Below, in pieces: positions 18,153 to 25,956 of a stretch of 37,482 nucleotides of DNA. Position 1 is the stretch's first letter. The number at the start of each line of letters is the position of its first letter. The position numbers and the translations under genes are program-made. Under the pieces are notes generated by a model. The model was not told the DNA's origin, did no database searches, and saw only the letters and a program-made list of their open reading frames with translations. This DNA is from Methanoregula sp. Its GTDB lineage: Archaea > Halobacteriota > Methanomicrobia > Methanomicrobiales > Methanospirillaceae. The DNA lies in contig JAPKXX010000072.1 of NCBI GenBank assembly GCA_026394595.1, forward strand, positions 1-37,482. Reading direction: 5' to 3'.

Positions 18153-18856
18153 TCCTGTTCCCTCAGTGTATTCACGATTTTCTCGATCTCCATACCAGTA
18201 CACATGACCGTGATCCGGTCACGCTCCGCCATTTTCGGTACAATCGGGTGGACATCTGCCGCATCAATACCCTGGAGCACAACGCACCGTGGTTTGAAGG
18301 GAGTGACCCGGATCGCCACCATTGGGGACTTGCCCGTTGAGACATTGGTGAATATCAGCGACCGCTCTGTGCTCCACCCGTAGATCCGGTTGAACTCATT
18401 TGACGAGAGCTGGAGGATTGCATTTATGCTGTTGATTGCCGTGTATCCGTTGATTGTCTGATCTGCCGATCCGCACAGCAGCGAGCACCCGATTGCATCG
18501 GCAAAGCGCTGGAGCGGCACCGGTGACGCGTACTCGTGAATGTCGTAGATTACATCGTCGTCCATGCCGGTATACAGCATGGAGGAAAACTGCTGGATGT
18601 GCCGGCCGCCGGTTTCCTCATCAATCACAAGAATTGCATCGACAATCTTGCCGACAATGGCGGTGCCGGGGCTTTTCCTCCTCCCGCCCTCATAATCACT
18701 GATAACAGAGGGGGAAACCCCGAGACGTTCCGACAGGACTCCGGGAGCGATCTCAAAGCTCACTCTCCATTTTTTCAGCGCCAGCCCCGGCGAGTCCGCC
18801 AGCGTGATCTCGCCCGCCATCTTTTCGGCAAGATGACTTCGCATACCGGATTTCAT
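18146..18856 (-). CDS. HTH transcriptional regulator heading the mevalonate operon
   Basis: A 236-residue protein with an XRE/Cro-type helix-turn-helix at about residues 37-66 ('[19 protein letters not shown]' then 'GGRRKSPG') and a ~150-residue C-terminal domain with '[19 protein letters not shown]' and '[19 protein letters not shown]', as in the archaeal COG1709-type regulators. Genes of this type precede HMG-CoA synthase in many archaea; control of this operon, perhaps in response to a metabolite bound by the C-terminal domain, is inferred from position. The ATG lies about 25 bases after a TATA-like element, giving a leaderless mRNA. Confidence 0.85.
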   Translation of the reverse strand: MKSGMRSHLAEKMAGEITLADSPGLALKKWRVSFEIAPGVLSERLGVSPSVISDYEGGRRKSPGTAIVGKIVDAILVIDEETGGRHIQQFSSMLYTGMDDDVIYDIHEYASPVPLQRFADAIGCSLLCGSADQTINGYTAINSINAILQLSSNEFNRIYGWSTERSLIFTNVSTGKSPMVAIRVTPFKPRCVVLQGIDAADVHPIVPKMAERDRITVMCTGMEIEKIVNTLREQEW

Positions 18857-18880
18857 GCTCTATACCAACGATGCCGTCTG

Positions 18881-18946
18881 TTAAATAATTAACGAACATT
18901 AATTCGACACAAAACGAACATGTGCCAGTGGCAACTCATAAATAAT
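18881..18946. promoter_or_regulatory. Divergent promoters with two acgaacat repeats
   Basis: ttaaataat (18881-18889) serves as minus-strand TATA for the mevalonate regulator, and cataaataat (about 18937-18946) as plus-strand TATA for riboflavin kinase. Between them acgaacat occurs at 18892-18899 and 18914-18921, 22 bases (two helical turns) apart in the same orientation. Both encoded first proteins carry DNA-binding domains, so either could bind here. Confidence 0.55.
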
Positions 18947-18968
18947 AAGCATCCCAATTTTGATAAGC

Positions 18969-19634
18969 ATGCTGGAAGCAGATGATCTCTCATACTTAAA
19001 GGCAATAGCACTTATGGGGGGGTGCAGAGGGCAGGTTTTTGTGTCATCCCAGACAATAGCGGATACCCTCCATACCAGTCCCCAGACAGCATCGCGCAGG
19101 CTCAAGGCGCTCGAATCCCAGGGTTTGATCAGCCGGACGATGAGCCCGGAAGGGCAGCATATCCATCTCACAAAACAGGGTGAGGAGGAGCTGCACCGGG
19201 AGTATATGGATTACTGCAGGATTTTTTCCGAGGGGAACGGGGTGTATGCCCTGACTGGAAGTGTCATCAGCGGGCTCGGGGAAGGGAAGTATTACATGAG
19301 CCTTGCCGGCTACCGGCAACAGTTTGGCTCCCTTCTTGGTTTCGAGCCGTACCCCGGAACCTTAAACATCCGCCTGTCTCCTTCAAGCCTTCCGATCCGG
19401 AAAAAAATCGATGTGCTCAACTGGATCCGGATTAAGGGTTTCTCTGCTGACAGCCGGACATTCGGCGATGCACGCTGCCTTCCCTGCAGGATCGGTAGCG
19501 TTCCCTGTGCTATCGTGATCCCGGGCAGGACGCACTATCCCGACGATATTATTGAGGTTATTGCACCGGTTGCACTGAGGAGACAGCTGGGAGTTGAGGA
19601 CAGCGATACTGTAACAGTAGAGGTGGGTTCGTGA
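18969..19634 (+). CDS. ribK: CTP-dependent riboflavin kinase fused to winged HTH (RbkR type)
   Basis: Residues about 1-85 form a winged helix-turn-helix ('TIADTLHTSPQTASRRLKAL'); the rest is the archaeal riboflavin kinase that makes FMN with CTP, seen in 'SGLGEGKYYMSLAGY' and 'GFEPYPGTLNIRLSPSS'. This fusion is known as RbkR, a bifunctional kinase and repressor of riboflavin genes. ATG 18969 is preferred over TTG 18960 because the TATA box then gives a leaderless start. It overlaps ribB by 4 bases, and the acgaacat repeats upstream may be its own operator. Confidence 0.94.
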   Translation: MLEADDLSYLKAIALMGGCRGQVFVSSQTIADTLHTSPQTASRRLKALESQGLISRTMSPEGQHIHLTKQGEEELHREYMDYCRIFSEGNGVYALTGSVISGLGEGKYYMSLAGYRQQFGSLLGFEPYPGTLNIRLSPSSLPIRKKIDVLNWIRIKGFSADSRTFGDARCLPCRIGSVPCAIVIPGRTHYPDDIIEVIAPVALRRQLGVEDSDTVTVEVGS

Positions 19635-20305
19635 TCGATGAAGCACTGGTCGCATTACGGGAAGGCAAATTCATCCTGCTCTATGATTTCGATGACCGCG
19701 AGAGGGAGACGGACTTTACGATACGGTCTGACGCCGTCACCCCCCGGCATATCGTCCAGATGCGCAGGGATGGCGGTGGGCTTATCTGCACCGCGGTTCA
19801 CCCGGTTGCTGCACAACGTCTCGGCCTTCCTTTTGCCAGTGACGTCCTGCGTGCGATGGTTGCTGCTGAGCGCGAGGGGGATATCCCGTACGACCGGAAA
19901 AACCACTCGTCATTCTCTATCTGGGTTAACCATCGCGGCACTTTTACGGGAATCACCGATCGTGACCGTGCCCTGACGATAACCGCAATCGCCGACCATG
20001 TGAAAAAGTCGCTCAACGGGGGCGGATCAAATTTCCACGAGGTCTTCCGCACACCAGGCCACTGTGCTCTTCTCAGGGCAGCCGATGCTCTTCTTGATCA
20101 GCGTCGCGGTCAGACCGAACTCTCGGTCGCCCTTGCCGAGATGGCAGGCATAACCCCTGCGATCACTGTCTGCGAAATGCTGGATGACAAAAATGGTCTT
20201 GCTCTTTCAAAGGAAGATGCACAACGCTACGCGAAAAAGCACGGGCTTGTCTTTATTGAGGGAAACGAAGTGCTGGAACGCTGGGAAGCCCTCCGTTCCT
20301 CATAG
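19631..20305 (+). CDS. ribB: 3,4-dihydroxy-2-butanone 4-phosphate synthase
   Basis: Converts ribulose 5-phosphate to the four-carbon unit of riboflavin. Landmarks are 'YDFDDRERETDFTIRSDAV' near the N-terminus (acidic metal/substrate residues), 'TGITDRDRALTI' and 'FRTPGHCALLRAADALL'. The usual RxGHTE motif reads RRGQTE here (codon CAG), so the His known as a metal ligand in the bacterial enzyme is Gln. Length (224) is normal for the stand-alone archaeal enzyme. The GTG start overlaps ribK (GTGA), so the two are coupled. Confidence 0.94.
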   Translation: MIDEALVALREGKFILLYDFDDRERETDFTIRSDAVTPRHIVQMRRDGGGLICTAVHPVAAQRLGLPFASDVLRAMVAAEREGDIPYDRKNHSSFSIWVNHRGTFTGITDRDRALTITAIADHVKKSLNGGGSNFHEVFRTPGHCALLRAADALLDQRRGQTELSVALAEMAGITPAITVCEMLDDKNGLALSKEDAQRYAKKHGLVFIEGNEVLERWEALRSS

Positions 20306-20313
20306 CCACTCTC

Positions 20314-20481
20314 TTATTTTTTTGCCAGCTGTTTCAGGGTTTCTTCAGGAAGCATCTTTGCGATTCTCATCTTGGTCGGGCAGCGTCCCAGTTTTAAACC
20401 CAGTTTCTTAGCCGCATCCTTGAGCACTTTAGTGTCGAGATTCTTTACGATTTCACTCACCCGTTTCTGATCCATAGGCAT
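20314..20481 (-). CDS. Small basic helical protein, 55 aa
   Basis: A short frame reads [19 protein letters not shown] and continues '[18 protein letters not shown]', '[18 protein letters not shown]', then TAA. The composition is strongly protein-like, with two or three amphipathic helices and many Lys/Arg. The '[13 protein letters not shown]...MRIAKMLP' pattern recalls SAP/Rho-N-type helix-extended-helix nucleic-acid-binding folds, but this is only a resemblance. It follows the RPA-associated gene by 73 bases on the same strand. A weak TATA (about 20505-20512) suggests a leaderless start at 20481; ATG 20475 is the alternative. Confidence 0.65.
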   Translation of the reverse strand: MPMDQKRVSEIVKNLDTKVLKDAAKKLGLKLGRCPTKMRIAKMLPEETLKQLAKK

Positions 20482-20554
20482 CGGAGAGTGATATGCACGG
20501 GGGACTATAAGGCTTGCGACAATTGAAAAAAGAAATAAAACCGGTAGGGCAAAA

Positions 20555-21157
20555 TTATATTTTTATCTGCGCCAGCGCTTCGTACACCATTTTGCGGAAC
20601 ATGGCAGGATCAAGAGCCGGGTAATGCTCTTTGACACGGGCTGCATCGGGGGTCAAACCTTGAGCCATGGCGTCAATCCGGTCGAGGGTTGCGCGTGCCG
20701 TATCCAGCATCCAGAGGTCACGTGTCTCACGGTCGACAATAGTGACTGATTCGACTCTGACTGATACGAGGTACGCGCCATCTGGTGTCTGGTAGAGGTT
20801 AGGTTTCCCCACGACCCCGACAAACGCGGGTGTTTCGATCTTTGCAAGCTGCTGCATCGCCTCCGGCTGGTAACTGCCTGCCATTACAAAGAATGTGCCG
20901 GTCGGGTCCACCACCCGTCCGCGATAGAAGATGTTCTGCTCCCCCTTCCGCTGCTTCTCGGTAAGCGTGCCGACCAGAAAGACACGGTTGCTTCGCTCGC
21001 CCGTCGGCAGCAGGACAAAGGTTGGGCTCTTCTCATCATCACCCTCCCGGAACTGGTGCCGGCACTCGCGCAATTCACCGGCAAATACTCTCCGGGCAGG
21101 TTCGCGCTCGAACCCGCCTTCTTTCCTGCCTTGGGCCGGAGTTCCACCGTTGCTCAT
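20555..21157 (-). CDS. RPA-associated protein (COG3390 type)
   Basis: A 200-residue partner of archaeal RPA. An OB-fold-like core reads '[20 protein letters not shown]' and '[19 protein letters not shown]', followed by a C-terminal alpha/winged region ('[19 protein letters not shown]'). In haloarchaea and methanogens the gene follows the large RPA gene and both products act together in single-strand DNA binding. Here its ATG overlaps the RPA stop by 4 bases. The N-terminal 30 residues ([12 protein letters not shown]) look disordered. Confidence 0.88.
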   Translation of the reverse strand: MSNGGTPAQGRKEGGFEREPARRVFAGELRECRHQFREGDDEKSPTFVLLPTGERSNRVFLVGTLTEKQRKGEQNIFYRGRVVDPTGTFFVMAGSYQPEAMQQLAKIETPAFVGVVGKPNLYQTPDGAYLVSVRVESVTIVDRETRDLWMLDTARATLDRIDAMAQGLTPDAARVKEHYPALDPAMFRKMVYEALAQIKI

Positions 21158-22401
21158 GGGGCACCGCCCGCACGGTTGAGGAGTGCAGTATGTTCACCGG
21201 TATCCATTTTCACCCGCTCACATGTCCTGACGAGCAGCCGGTTGTCGATCTCCCTGCCACGGCAGATGATATACCTCCCCAGAATTGTGTCACGCATGCG
21301 CAGGAAGACTTCATCCATGCCAAGCGGGTTATTCTCTGCAAGTTCCTTTGCTGCATTGAGATTGATGCCTGTGAGTGACTCAACGACCTCACGCTGCAAA
21401 AGGATATTGTACGTCTTTTCCCCATCGTCCAGCCACCCCTTGATGCGCAGGTCATACACAAACCCGGGCTGGATCTCGTGAACAGGACAGTAATTCTGAC
21501 GTGAGAGCGCACGATTGCATCCTTCCACAGGACACCGCTTTATGAGACCGGAACCCGGCGCGATATGCACAACCGCACCCCGCACGTTGGAATCCCCCCC
21601 GCTCACGGTGATGTCGCCCTCGTCCTGCATGTATGTCGCGGTGCTGAGGTTAAGCGAGAGCCTCGCGTTGAATTCATCCACCAGTGCGTAGAAAATGGTA
21701 TAGACCGCTCCGACCTTCAGTCTCTCCTTGCCTGGTTCCTTCCAGATGACAAATTTTACGGTTCCGGATTCGTCACCCACAATACCTGACTGGAGCATCC
21801 GTTCGTGGGTCGTCTCCCATTCCTGAACTACCTTCACACGGACACTGCCGATACCGGGCTTTAACTCGCCAACCTTCAGTATGGACGGGATCAGGGCACG
21901 ATCTTCAACAATTGGTTTGACTGAGGTACCCGAATGGATTTTCAGGTTTGCAACGCCTTTGAACTCATCGATAACGGCAGACTCGATCCGGTACCATGCG
22001 TCCTGTCTCATCTCCGGGGCATTTGCCTTCGCCCATACAACGAACCGGATCGCGCCGGTGGTATCCGCGATGATGCCACTCTGTGCAATGGAGGGTGATA
22101 CCGGTGAGAGGATTGCAACCACTTTGCCTTCGATGGTCACCCATTCGCCCGGGGTAACATCGGCGATTGACCGGTTCTCTCTCTCACCGGGTTTTCCCGC
22201 TCCCCCTCCGCCAGTCCCGATGCCAGGGAGGTTGAACTCTTTTGCGAGTTCATTGGTCACACTTCGTTCCGCTTCTGCGGGCTGGACACCGAACTCTTCA
22301 ATGAGCCGGCGCAATTTCGCCTCGATCTTTTTCGTGTCGACGCTCTGTCCTTTCTGGCTGAATTTCAAGGAGATTCTTTCTGCTGTCTGGGAAAAATCCA
22401 T
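21154..22401 (-). CDS. Replication protein A, large subunit (multi-OB ssDNA-binding protein)
   Basis: A single-stranded DNA-binding protein for replication and repair. After an N-terminal helical segment (about 1-60), two clear OB folds are visible ('GEWVTIEGKVVAILSPVS' and 'SVRVKVVQEWETTHER'), then a third preceded by the zinc motif CPVEGCNRALSRQNYCPVH (C-x4-C-x8-C-x2-H). The start at 22401 (MDFSQTAERI, 415 residues) is chosen because GGAG lies 10 bases before it; an upstream ATG at 22425 adds eight residues containing two Cys and no Shine-Dalgarno. It is translationally coupled to the RPA-associated gene. Confidence 0.93.
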   Translation of the reverse strand: MDFSQTAERISLKFSQKGQSVDTKKIEAKLRRLIEEFGVQPAEAERSVTNELAKEFNLPGIGTGGGGAGKPGERENRSIADVTPGEWVTIEGKVVAILSPVSPSIAQSGIIADTTGAIRFVVWAKANAPEMRQDAWYRIESAVIDEFKGVANLKIHSGTSVKPIVEDRALIPSILKVGELKPGIGSVRVKVVQEWETTHERMLQSGIVGDESGTVKFVIWKEPGKERLKVGAVYTIFYALVDEFNARLSLNLSTATYMQDEGDITVSGGDSNVRGAVVHIAPGSGLIKRCPVEGCNRALSRQNYCPVHEIQPGFVYDLRIKGWLDDGEKTYNILLQREVVESLTGINLNAAKELAENNPLGMDEVFLRMRDTILGRYIICRGREIDNRLLVRTCERVKMDTGEHTALLNRAGGAP

Positions 22402-22535
22402 ACTACTACATCTCCGGTTATCCATCGATCCTTATCATGTCTTAATGTTACGGAGTGTGCGTGGCGAAAGTAAAAGTTCCGTCGCAATATGGCGGTATGG
22501 TGAGGTTTATGTTACTCCATGGTGAATAATGGAGC

Positions 22536-22727
22536 ATGGAACTAACAGCAGACAGTACAATCTATGATCTTCTCAAGGCAAACCCGGATGCAGCAGAAGC
22601 ACTGTTCAAGTTCGGTATGGGCTGTGTCGGGTGTGCAATTGCCCGCGGTGAGACTATCCGCGAAGCTGCAGAAGCACATGGGATTCCCCTTCCGGAGCTT
22701 GTCAAGGCGCTCGGCATAAAAGAATAA
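22536..22727 (+). CDS. DUF1858 redox-disulfide protein
   Basis: This 63-residue protein is a complete DUF1858 domain, often called the hybrid-cluster-protein-associated redox disulfide domain: 'TIYDLLKANPDAAEALFKFG' (20 residues) then GMGCVGCAIARGETIREAA with the C-x2-C pair. Such small proteins are proposed thiol redox modules in anaerobes. A TATA-like ggtttatgt at about 22504-22512 implies a near-leaderless mRNA; an inverted repeat ctccat/atggag (22515-22534) lies between TATA and ATG. It is divergent from RPA and has no obvious partner on its strand. Confidence 0.9.
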   Translation: MELTADSTIYDLLKANPDAAEALFKFGMGCVGCAIARGETIREAAEAHGIPLPELVKALGIKE

Positions 22728-22735
22728 TTGACATT

Positions 22736-22746
22736 CCTCTTTTTGT
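22736..22746 (+). terminator. U-tract after the DUF1858 gene
   Basis: The T-rich stretch cctctttttgt begins about 8 bases past the stop and suits archaeal termination. Confidence 0.35.
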
Positions 22747-22837
22747 TCCGACTACAGGTGTGACCGAGAATAAAGAGCAAGAGAAATTCCTGTTCTCAAC
22801 GTTCTTTTAAGATCGTCCAGTAGTAAATGGATAATAA

Positions 22838-23725
22838 TCAGGTAGCTTCCCTTTTGGTATCCCGCAGACGCACGAGTTCGCCTTTGGATGCTTCGGGGTA
22901 CCGCTTCAGGTAATCGGCGATGCGAGATTCATGGAGAAGCGTGCATTGGCTGCAGTTCCAGACCTTGCCCCCGTTTGAGCTCTCTGCCCACTGCCCAAGC
23001 GATTCGTCCCTGCACGGGTATAATGGGCAGTAGCAGAAATCACACGTCTGCCCTGCGAAGTGACATGGATAGAACCGGCAATTCTCTGGGGTCCACTCCA
23101 CCCAGTGGTCACCTTTGAACCGGCTGAAAATATAATAACCCGGGCTGTCGCGCTGGAGTGTCCCATCGTCCCGTGCGAGTGTCTCGCCGATGCCATACAA
23201 AACAGCAGAATACACCCGTTTTCCGATTGCGGTAAGTGTTCCGGCATACTCATGCCCGTGCTCCCCCTCGCATGCGGTGATAACTGCATCCGTAGGAGTG
23301 CCGCTGATTCCTTTGCCCGCAGTCCGCAGAGCCTCCGCCTTTGCCTCGGTCGCGATCATGATAGTCTCGAGCAGCGCTGCATCGCTCATACCCTGGCTGC
23401 TGCATGCAACGATGTTGATCGTGTCTGCGTTGGTCTCTTTGCCGGGCGTCAATCCGGCCGTAATGAAGACGGTCACGAAGTCATATTGCAGCACACAGAG
23501 GTTCTGCATCGGCACCGCGGTAAGTAACCCGAAATAATTCCGCCCTATACCTGCTTTTGCGGCAACGAGTTCCAACTCCTTTATCGGATCGTCATGGTTC
23601 CACTCCGAAGGGACCGTGTGATTGATAATTGTTAAAACCGTGCCGATGCCACCACCAATCCCCGTGCTTGCGGCGCGAAACGACCCGCGGATAAAAAGAG
23701 TATTGTTATCGACAAAATATCTCAT
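22838..23725 (-). CDS. cbiZ: Adenosylcobinamide amidohydrolase CbiZ with C-terminal Cys-rich domain
   Basis: CbiZ hydrolyses adenosylcobinamide to adenosylcobyric acid, the archaeal cobamide salvage entry. Residues about 1-215 show the family pattern '[20 protein letters not shown]', '[20 protein letters not shown]' (partly), '[21 protein letters not shown]' region and '[19 protein letters not shown]' region. The C-terminal ~75 residues form a separate Cys-rich small domain with eight or more Cys ([20 protein letters not shown]...WNCSQC), found fused to CbiZ in other archaea. The start MRYFVDNNT at 23725 is preferred; the longer frame to 23929 is a shadow of the next gene. It overlaps that gene by 4 bases. 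Confidence 0.93.
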   Translation of the reverse strand: MRYFVDNNTLFIRGSFRAASTGIGGGIGTVLTIINHTVPSEWNHDDPIKELELVAAKAGIGRNYFGLLTAVPMQNLCVLQYDFVTVFITAGLTPGKETNADTINIVACSSQGMSDAALLETIMIATEAKAEALRTAGKGISGTPTDAVITACEGEHGHEYAGTLTAIGKRVYSAVLYGIGETLARDDGTLQRDSPGYYIFSRFKGDHWVEWTPENCRFYPCHFAGQTCDFCYCPLYPCRDESLGQWAESSNGGKVWNCSQCTLLHESRIADYLKRYPEASKGELVRLRDTKREAT

Positions 23726-24084
23726 GCAACAGAATAGCGGACCCGGTCTTTGAGTTCCTGTTGTTTTCCTGCATTCCAGCCGGAGACGTCCTGCAGGTAA
23801 CCGGTGACCCTGCTGATCTGGACAACATCGTGGGAACCGCATTCGGGGCAGACAGGATGTTTGCAGAGCGGGCAATAACCAATCCCGGAGATCATCTCGT
23901 GGGAGCAGTGGCAGTGGTCGAGCGGGCACATAATCTCAAGATGGGTCTCACCACAGTTCGGGCAGGGATTTGCGTCAACAATGAGATGACAGGTATGGCA
24001 CTTGTATTTACGGTCTTTTTCAGGAATATCTTCGATTTTTTTATATTTTTTTGTCAAATTCATTTGCTCTGCGCTCCAATCCAT
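23722..24084 (-). CDS. Stand-alone NrdD-like C-terminal glycyl-radical/zinc domain
   Basis: The 120-residue protein corresponds to only the tail of anaerobic (class III) ribonucleotide reductase. It has three CxxC-type zinc pairs (CHTC, CPNC, CPLC and CPEC) and ends with '[19 protein letters not shown]' then [16 protein letters not shown] matches the glycyl-radical motif RVxGYL of NrdD. No ten-stranded barrel is encoded upstream. It is the first gene of a two-gene operon with cbiZ, and a TATA (cttaataaac on plus, 24105-24114) gives a leaderless start. It may act as a spare radical tail like YfiD/GrcA, or as an unrelated zinc protein; activity is inferred. Confidence 0.85.
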   Translation of the reverse strand: MDWSAEQMNLTKKYKKIEDIPEKDRKYKCHTCHLIVDANPCPNCGETHLEIMCPLDHCHCSHEMISGIGYCPLCKHPVCPECGSHDVVQISRVTGYLQDVSGWNAGKQQELKDRVRYSVA

Positions 24085-24374
24085 ACTACTACATTGCAGG
24101 AGTTCTTAATAAACTTTTAGACCGTGCAATGAATCTAATATCGCGTTCGCGGTACGGACTGAAGCGTGCACGCGGATCAGGTCGCAAAATGAAGGTTGTT
24201 TATATAACCGAAAGCCCGTCCCCTGCCTTATCGAGACATACTTGTGCGGATGGATATTTTAAAAATTTCTGATGAATTTTTCATATATTTTTTTCACGGG
24301 GCAACTCCCGGCTCTTGAAAACCGGGGTTTATTCATATCCCGACTTTGAAAAAATACTATGTCCTTGGTTATGT
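24085..24374. other. Intergenic region with promoter and GC-rich hairpin
   Basis: Between two minus-strand genes. It holds the promoter of the NrdD-like gene, a second TATA-like ttatataa on the minus strand near 24201-24208, and a hairpin cccgg-N10-ccggg at about 24308-24327 just beyond pyrF, possibly slowing transcription there. No coding frame or known RNA was recognised. Confidence 0.4.
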
Positions 24375-25013
24375 TCACATCGTACAGATACGCGCAAAAT
24401 CCTTTGACATTGCCGCAGGATCATCTGCCTCATAGATTGCCCTGCCGATGATGATACCGTCCACGATACCTGCAACTGCCCTGATGTCCCCGCCCTGAGG
24501 CCCGACACCCGGCGCGTAGATCTTCTTTGAACCGATGACTGAACGCAGCTTTTTCGCACGCTCCGGGCGTGTGGCGGGTGCGATAATACCGTCCGCTCCG
24601 CACGCGATTGCGACCTGTGCAAGCCGTTCCGCCACACCACCATGGAAGAACTCGGTGGCGCCAGGGTGGCTCATCTCGGCAACAACATAGCATTCTCCCC
24701 CGTGATGGTGGGCGCTGTCGACGCATGCCTGTACTGCATCCCTGCCCGTGAACGCGTGGCAGATAATCGCGGTAAATCCCGATGAAAAAACCGTCTCTGC
24801 GATCAGACGGTTCGTGTTTGGGATATCGGCGACCTTGAAATCTGCGATGAGGGGCAGCCCGATTGGGGCAAGATCCCGTGCGATCCCGATTCCTGCTGAA
24901 AGAACGAGCGGATACCCGATTTTGATCGCGTTAAGGTTCGGTGCGCACGTACGGGCGATCGAGACTGCACGCTCCTTTTCCATTACATCCAGCGCTAGGA
25001 TCAGCTCAGCCAT
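24375..25013 (-). CDS. pyrF: Orotidine 5'-phosphate decarboxylase
   Basis: Last step of UMP synthesis. The (beta/alpha)8 barrel carries the catalytic DxKxxDI signature 'IADFKVADIPNTNRLIAET' (about residues 56-74), an N-terminal 'LILALDVMEKERAV' and the phosphate-binding 'GIIIGRAIYEADDPAA' at the C-terminus. At 212 residues it is the short archaeal form. Its start overlaps the dys stop by 8 bases, so it is the third gene of a tiaS-dys-pyrF unit. Confidence 0.96.
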   Translation of the reverse strand: MAELILALDVMEKERAVSIARTCAPNLNAIKIGYPLVLSAGIGIARDLAPIGLPLIADFKVADIPNTNRLIAETVFSSGFTAIICHAFTGRDAVQACVDSAHHHGGECYVVAEMSHPGATEFFHGGVAERLAQVAIACGADGIIAPATRPERAKKLRSVIGSKKIYAPGVGPQGGDIRAVAGIVDGIIIGRAIYEADDPAAMSKDFARICTM

Positions 25014-25944
25014 GGTGGATCCGCTCCATAACCGCAGCGACGAGGACGGGGAGTGTTATTGTTGCATCCCCGTATACTGTCACCGCCTGCGCTTCTTCTG
25101 TGATCTTTCCCCACGATCGTGCTTCGTCCAGCGTTGCGCCCGAGAGTCCACCCAGATCCGGGCGGTCCCCTGTGAGCTGAACTGCATAATCAAATCCGTT
25201 GGGGGTCATGAGCATGCTCTGGAGAATGAAGTTTTTAGGCACCCCGCCGCCTATCAGCAACGCGCCGGCTTTTTGTGCGGTGAAACACCGGTCCATGAGC
25301 ACCGGCATATCCGCGAATGCATCGACTGTCACATCATGTGTCTGGGAGAAGAGCCAGTACTGGAGCCCGACCATCGAGTCCTGAACAGCGGGGCAATAGA
25401 CGGGGATCTCCTTTTTAGCAGCAGTATGAAGGATACCGCTCTTTGTGCGCCTGCCAATGTGGTTGAGGAGGGCAGATATGGAGATGCGGCTTTCGGGTTT
25501 GAGCTCGGAAAAGACCTTTTGCATGAACCCTTCAAAGTATTCGAACGCATCATTGGGGAGATAGACATCGTAGATGCGGTTGATCTCATCGTGCCGGAGT
25601 TCAACATCGGAGCAGAATGCACTGCCATGGTAGTGATGGCACCCGATCGCCTCGATTATGTCATGGGTGAGGTTGGCACCTGTCGAGACGAGGACATCGA
25701 TATGTCCCCCCGCAATCAGGTCGGTAACGATGCCTCCCATGCCGCCGGGAACCATTGCACCGGCAAGGCCGAAAAATTTTGTGGCTTTTTTGTCACGCAG
25801 CATCGATTCATAGATCCCAACTGCACGATAGAGTGCACCGCCATTATAAGCCCCGGCTTTCCCCATCGCATCAACAAGCTCACAGACCGTCATCTTCGGT
25901 CTGCAATGGATCTGGGTGACCGGTTCACCGCATTCCTTTCCCAT
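25006..25944 (-). CDS. dys: Deoxyhypusine synthase
   Basis: Transfers the aminobutyl group of spermidine (or agmatine in some archaea) to a Lys of aIF5A. The 312-residue protein has 'KFFGLAGAMVPGGMGGIVTD' and 'VLVSTGANLTHDIIEA' for NAD binding, and 'EARSWGKITEEAQAVTVYGD' holding the conserved active-site Lys. Its neighbour tiaS, 12 bases upstream, also uses a polyamine (agmatine), so the two tRNA/translation modification enzymes share a transcript. Regulation is not visible. Confidence 0.95.
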   Translation of the reverse strand: MGKECGEPVTQIHCRPKMTVCELVDAMGKAGAYNGGALYRAVGIYESMLRDKKATKFFGLAGAMVPGGMGGIVTDLIAGGHIDVLVSTGANLTHDIIEAIGCHHYHGSAFCSDVELRHDEINRIYDVYLPNDAFEYFEGFMQKVFSELKPESRISISALLNHIGRRTKSGILHTAAKKEIPVYCPAVQDSMVGLQYWLFSQTHDVTVDAFADMPVLMDRCFTAQKAGALLIGGGVPKNFILQSMLMTPNGFDYAVQLTGDRPDLGGLSGATLDEARSWGKITEEAQAVTVYGDATITLPVLVAAVMERIHHG

Positions 25945-25956
25945 CCCACTACCTCA

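Noticed and set aside
23726-23929. N-terminal extension of cbiZ by 68 residues
   Set aside because: The extra part reads through the NrdD-like gene in another frame and is Arg/Pro/Leu-rich nonsense; the normal CbiZ start is at 23725.
24308-24327. GC-rich hairpin as an intrinsic terminator for pyrF
   Set aside because: On the minus strand the hairpin is followed by an A-rich, not U-rich, stretch, so it does not fit a standard terminator; kept only as a note in the intergenic entry.
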